From Pseudolabrys sp. (GTDB lineage: Bacteria > Pseudomonadota > Alphaproteobacteria > Rhizobiales > Xanthobacteraceae), in the NCBI GenBank assembly GCA_022841665.1, contig JALHRB010000010.1, positions 36,277 to 100,276 on the forward strand: 64,000 nucleotides of DNA, given 5' to 3'. The notes under the pieces were generated by a model that worked only from the letters and a program-made list of their open reading frames with translations, was not told the DNA's origin and did not search any database. Position 1 is the first letter of the stretch, and every line of letters starts with the position of its first letter. Positions 62,274 through 64,000 of this stretch are shown in pieces. The position numbers and the translations under genes are program-made.

Positions 62274-62309
62274 AAAAATGCCCGGCTTTGCGCCGGGCAT
62301 TTTCGTTTT
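62274..62309. terminator. Strong bidirectional rho-independent terminator
   Basis: A perfect 11-bp stem (AAATGCCCGGC / GCCGGGCATTT) with a five-base loop is flanked by AAAAA on one side and TTTTCGTTTT on the other. It lies between the convergent NDUFA12 and solute-receptor genes and should stop transcription both ways. Confidence 0.9.
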
Positions 62310-62332
62310 GTCGGGCGGGTACGTTTGGCGGT

Positions 62333-63316
62333 TTATTGCGATCCTTCCAGCCCCAGCTTCTTCACCAGCGAGCCCCACTTCTCCCGTTCGGAGGCCAGAT
62401 ACTTCTGCGTATCGGCGATCGAGGGCGGATCGACCGGCAGGAGGCCGATGGTGGTCGCCTTCTGCTTCATCTCCGGGTCGCTCATGATCTTGGTCATCTC
62501 GGCGTGCAGCTTGTCGAGGATCGGCTTCGGCGTCGCCGCCGGCGCATAAAGCATGTGCCAGGACACCGCCTCGAAGTCGGGCGCATTGGCCGCCTTCGCG
62601 AAGGGCGGCACGTCGGGCAGCGTCGGGATCGGCGTCGACGACGACACCGCCAGCGCGCGCAGCTTGCCGTCGCGGATCAGCGGCAGCGTGGCGCCGGCTT
62701 CCGCGAAGCCGAGTTGCACGTGATTGGCGACGATGTCGGCGACCGACTGCGGCGTTGAGCGGTAGGGCACGTGGGTGAGGTTCACCCCGAAGCGCTGCTT
62801 CATGTACTCCATCGACAGATGCTGCGCGACGCCGGCGCCGGGCGAGGAGTAGCTCAGCGGCTTCTCGCTCTTTTTGGCGAGGTCGATCAGCTCCGGCACG
62901 GTCTTGGCCGGCAGGTCCGGGTTCACCACTAGGATGAAGGGCGACTTCACATAGAACGACACCGGCACGAAGTCGGTGAGCTTGTAGTTGATCTTCTTGT
63001 AGAGGACCGGGTTGATCGCCATGGCCGAGGAGGTCGACACCAGAAGTGTGTAGCCGTCGGCCGGCGCGGTCGCGACGGCAGCGGCGGCCAGCATCAAGGC
63101 GGCGCCGGGCTTGTTCTCCACCACCACCGGCTTGCCGAGCGAGGCTTGCAGCTTGTCGGCATAGAGGCGCACCAGCGAATCCATGCCGGTGCCGGCGGCG
63201 AGCGGCACCACGATGGTGATCGGCCGGTCGGGATAGGTCTGCGCCTGTGTGGCCGGCGCCGCGGCCAGGAGCGTGGCCGCCAGAAGCCCAAGTCCGAGTC
63301 CGCGTAGTCGCCGCAT
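62333..63316 (-). CDS. Tripartite tricarboxylate transporter substrate-binding protein (Bug/TctC family)
   Basis: This 327-residue exported receptor has a signal peptide (GLGLGLLAATLLAAAPATQAQ) and the Bug-family text YPDRPITIVVPLAAGTGMDS, VVENKPGAALMLAA and MAINPVLYKKINY. Bug proteins bind carboxylates in the periplasm for TctAB transport; no tctA/tctB genes are in the window, so it may be an orphan receptor, common in such bacteria. GGGGGAGA precedes the ATG at 63316. Confidence 0.93.
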   Translation of the reverse strand: MRRLRGLGLGLLAATLLAAAPATQAQTYPDRPITIVVPLAAGTGMDSLVRLYADKLQASLGKPVVVENKPGAALMLAAAAVATAPADGYTLLVSTSSAMAINPVLYKKINYKLTDFVPVSFYVKSPFILVVNPDLPAKTVPELIDLAKKSEKPLSYSSPGAGVAQHLSMEYMKQRFGVNLTHVPYRSTPQSVADIVANHVQLGFAEAGATLPLIRDGKLRALAVSSSTPIPTLPDVPPFAKAANAPDFEAVSWHMLYAPAATPKPILDKLHAEMTKIMSDPEMKQKATTIGLLPVDPPSIADTQKYLASEREKWGSLVKKLGLEGSQ

Positions 63317-63331
63317 ATTGGTGTCTCCCCC

Positions 63332-63361
63332 TGCGAAGCGTTTGTCTGCGAAGCGTTTGTC
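63332..63361. repeat. 15-bp tandem duplication
   Basis: TGCGAAGCGTTTGTC occurs twice back to back, 16 bases upstream of the solute-receptor start codon. It lies where the leader of that gene would be. Confidence 0.95.
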
Positions 63362-63534
63362 GTTGTTGCGCCGAGCATGCCGGTTCCCTGCCGGGCGGGC
63401 AACGCGACTTTTCCGCCACCGCGGCAGCGCGCGCAACCGGCGGCGGAACCGCCCTTCCGCCGCCGCATTCCCCGTGTTAACCGGGCGCCGCGCCGGCGCT
63501 AAGCGCGCCGGCGGCGCAGGGGATTTCCCGTTTC

Positions 63535-64000
63535 ATGGCGCGACGCAAGCTCTCCCTCGGCCTGACTGCGGCCGCCGCGCTGCTGGCGGCGGGGCCGGCG
63601 CTGGCGCAGTTCGGCTCGATCTTCCGCGACGAGCCGCCGCGTCCGCCCGCCGACGTGCCGGGCGGGCCAGGCCAGGCCCCGTATTATCGTCCGTCGCCCT
63701 CGCAACAGCCTTATTATCCGAGCCAGCAGGGGCGGCCGGCCGACGTCCGTCCCGACCAGCCGCCGGCGGAGCCGCTGCCGGCGCCGATGAACCTGCCGCC
63801 GTCCAGCCGTCCGGGCGCGGGCGGCATCCAGTCGCAAGACCTGGCGCCGCCGCCGGGCATGGCGCCGCCGCAGCAGCAGCAACAGCAGCAGACGCCGGCG
63901 CAGCCGCAGCAGGCGGCGCCTTCCGGGCCGCTGACGAATCCGGGCCGCATCCAGCAACCGGCCGACACCGCGCCGCAGCCGGGCGACCAGGTGGTGGTGG
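63535..64000 (+). CDS. DUF2155 family exported protein, N-terminal part (cut by the window end)
   Basis: The open frame from the ATG at 63535 runs off the window, giving 155 residues. It has a signal peptide (LSLGLTAAAALLAAGPALAQ) then FGSIFRDEPPRPP and a long Pro/Gln-rich linker with a seven-Gln run. In relatives this N-terminus belongs to DUF2155 proteins encoded near the NDUFA12-family gene; the conserved C-terminal domain would lie beyond the window. Function unknown. Confidence 0.75.
   Translation, partial: MARRKLSLGLTAAAALLAAGPALAQFGSIFRDEPPRPPADVPGGPGQAPYYRPSPSQQPYYPSQQGRPADVRPDQPPAEPLPAPMNLPPSSRPGAGGIQSQDLAPPPGMAPPQQQQQQQTPAQPQQAAPSGPLTNPGRIQQPADTAPQPGDQVVV

Overview
The window looks like chromosomal DNA from a high-GC alphaproteobacterium of the order Hyphomicrobiales, probably close to the Bradyrhizobium/Rhodopseudomonas/Xanthobacteraceae group. 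The evidence is the conserved gene order (fab cluster, mltG-yicC-gmk, the rsmA-pdxA-surA-lptDGF operon, purMN, hdaA-ppk-ppx, aspS), a mitochondrial-type complex I accessory gene (NDUFA12 family), a B12-dependent ribonucleotide reductase, and several small protein families typical of rhizobia. The genus is an inference. I saw no tRNA, rRNA, CRISPR array, transposase or phage structural gene.

Layout. 0-5.7 kb (+): tail of fabD, then fabG, acpP, fabF, mltG, yicC and gmk (fatty acid synthesis, peptidoglycan release, nucleotide metabolism). 5.7-13.3 kb (-): lptF-lptG-lptD-surA-pdxA-rsmA, a tightly overlapped outer-membrane biogenesis operon. 13.7-18.8 kb (+): pepA, an inserted ParDE-type toxin-antitoxin pair, holC, a lipoprotein, and a small secreted protein with a chemoreceptor whose 3' end has decayed. 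18.8-31 kb: an ABC-F ATPase, tartrate dehydrogenase-like enzyme, DinB-like protein, ndk, TerC-like membrane protein, molybdopterin oxidoreductase, DoxX, purN/purM, a CDP-alcohol phosphatidyltransferase, an AI-2E-type permease and hdaA. 31-40.3 kb: ppk1-ppx behind a possible Pho box, an antitoxin with a 5'-truncated toxin, RNase D, a thiamine-diphosphate enzyme and aspS. 40.3-53.5 kb: mixed metabolic and stress genes (DUF2254, pirin, GST, amidohydrolase, CSS-EAL phosphodiesterase, glutathione peroxidase, BLUF photoreceptor, ClpS) with many very small genes. 53.5-59.7 kb: an accessory island beside nrdJ. 59.7-64 kb: a long nrdJ leader, an MscS-type channel, the NDUFA12 protein, a tripartite-transport solute receptor and the start of a DUF2155 protein.

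The most interesting segment is 53.5-55.9 kb. A two-gene, visibly AT-richer module encodes a three-helix membrane protein overlapping a TIR-like (DUF1863/ThsB-like) protein, a candidate abortive anti-phage system. It is bounded by palindromic repeats and lies next to a degenerate second copy of the 3' end of nrdJ. nrdJ itself carries an in-frame palindromic repeat that adds about 21 residues to the protein. Related palindromes recur at 20.7, 22.0, 42.7, 53.5, 53.9 and 55.8 kb, one of them apparently nested inside another. All functional calls rest on reading the sequence and on knowledge of the families; no database search was run.
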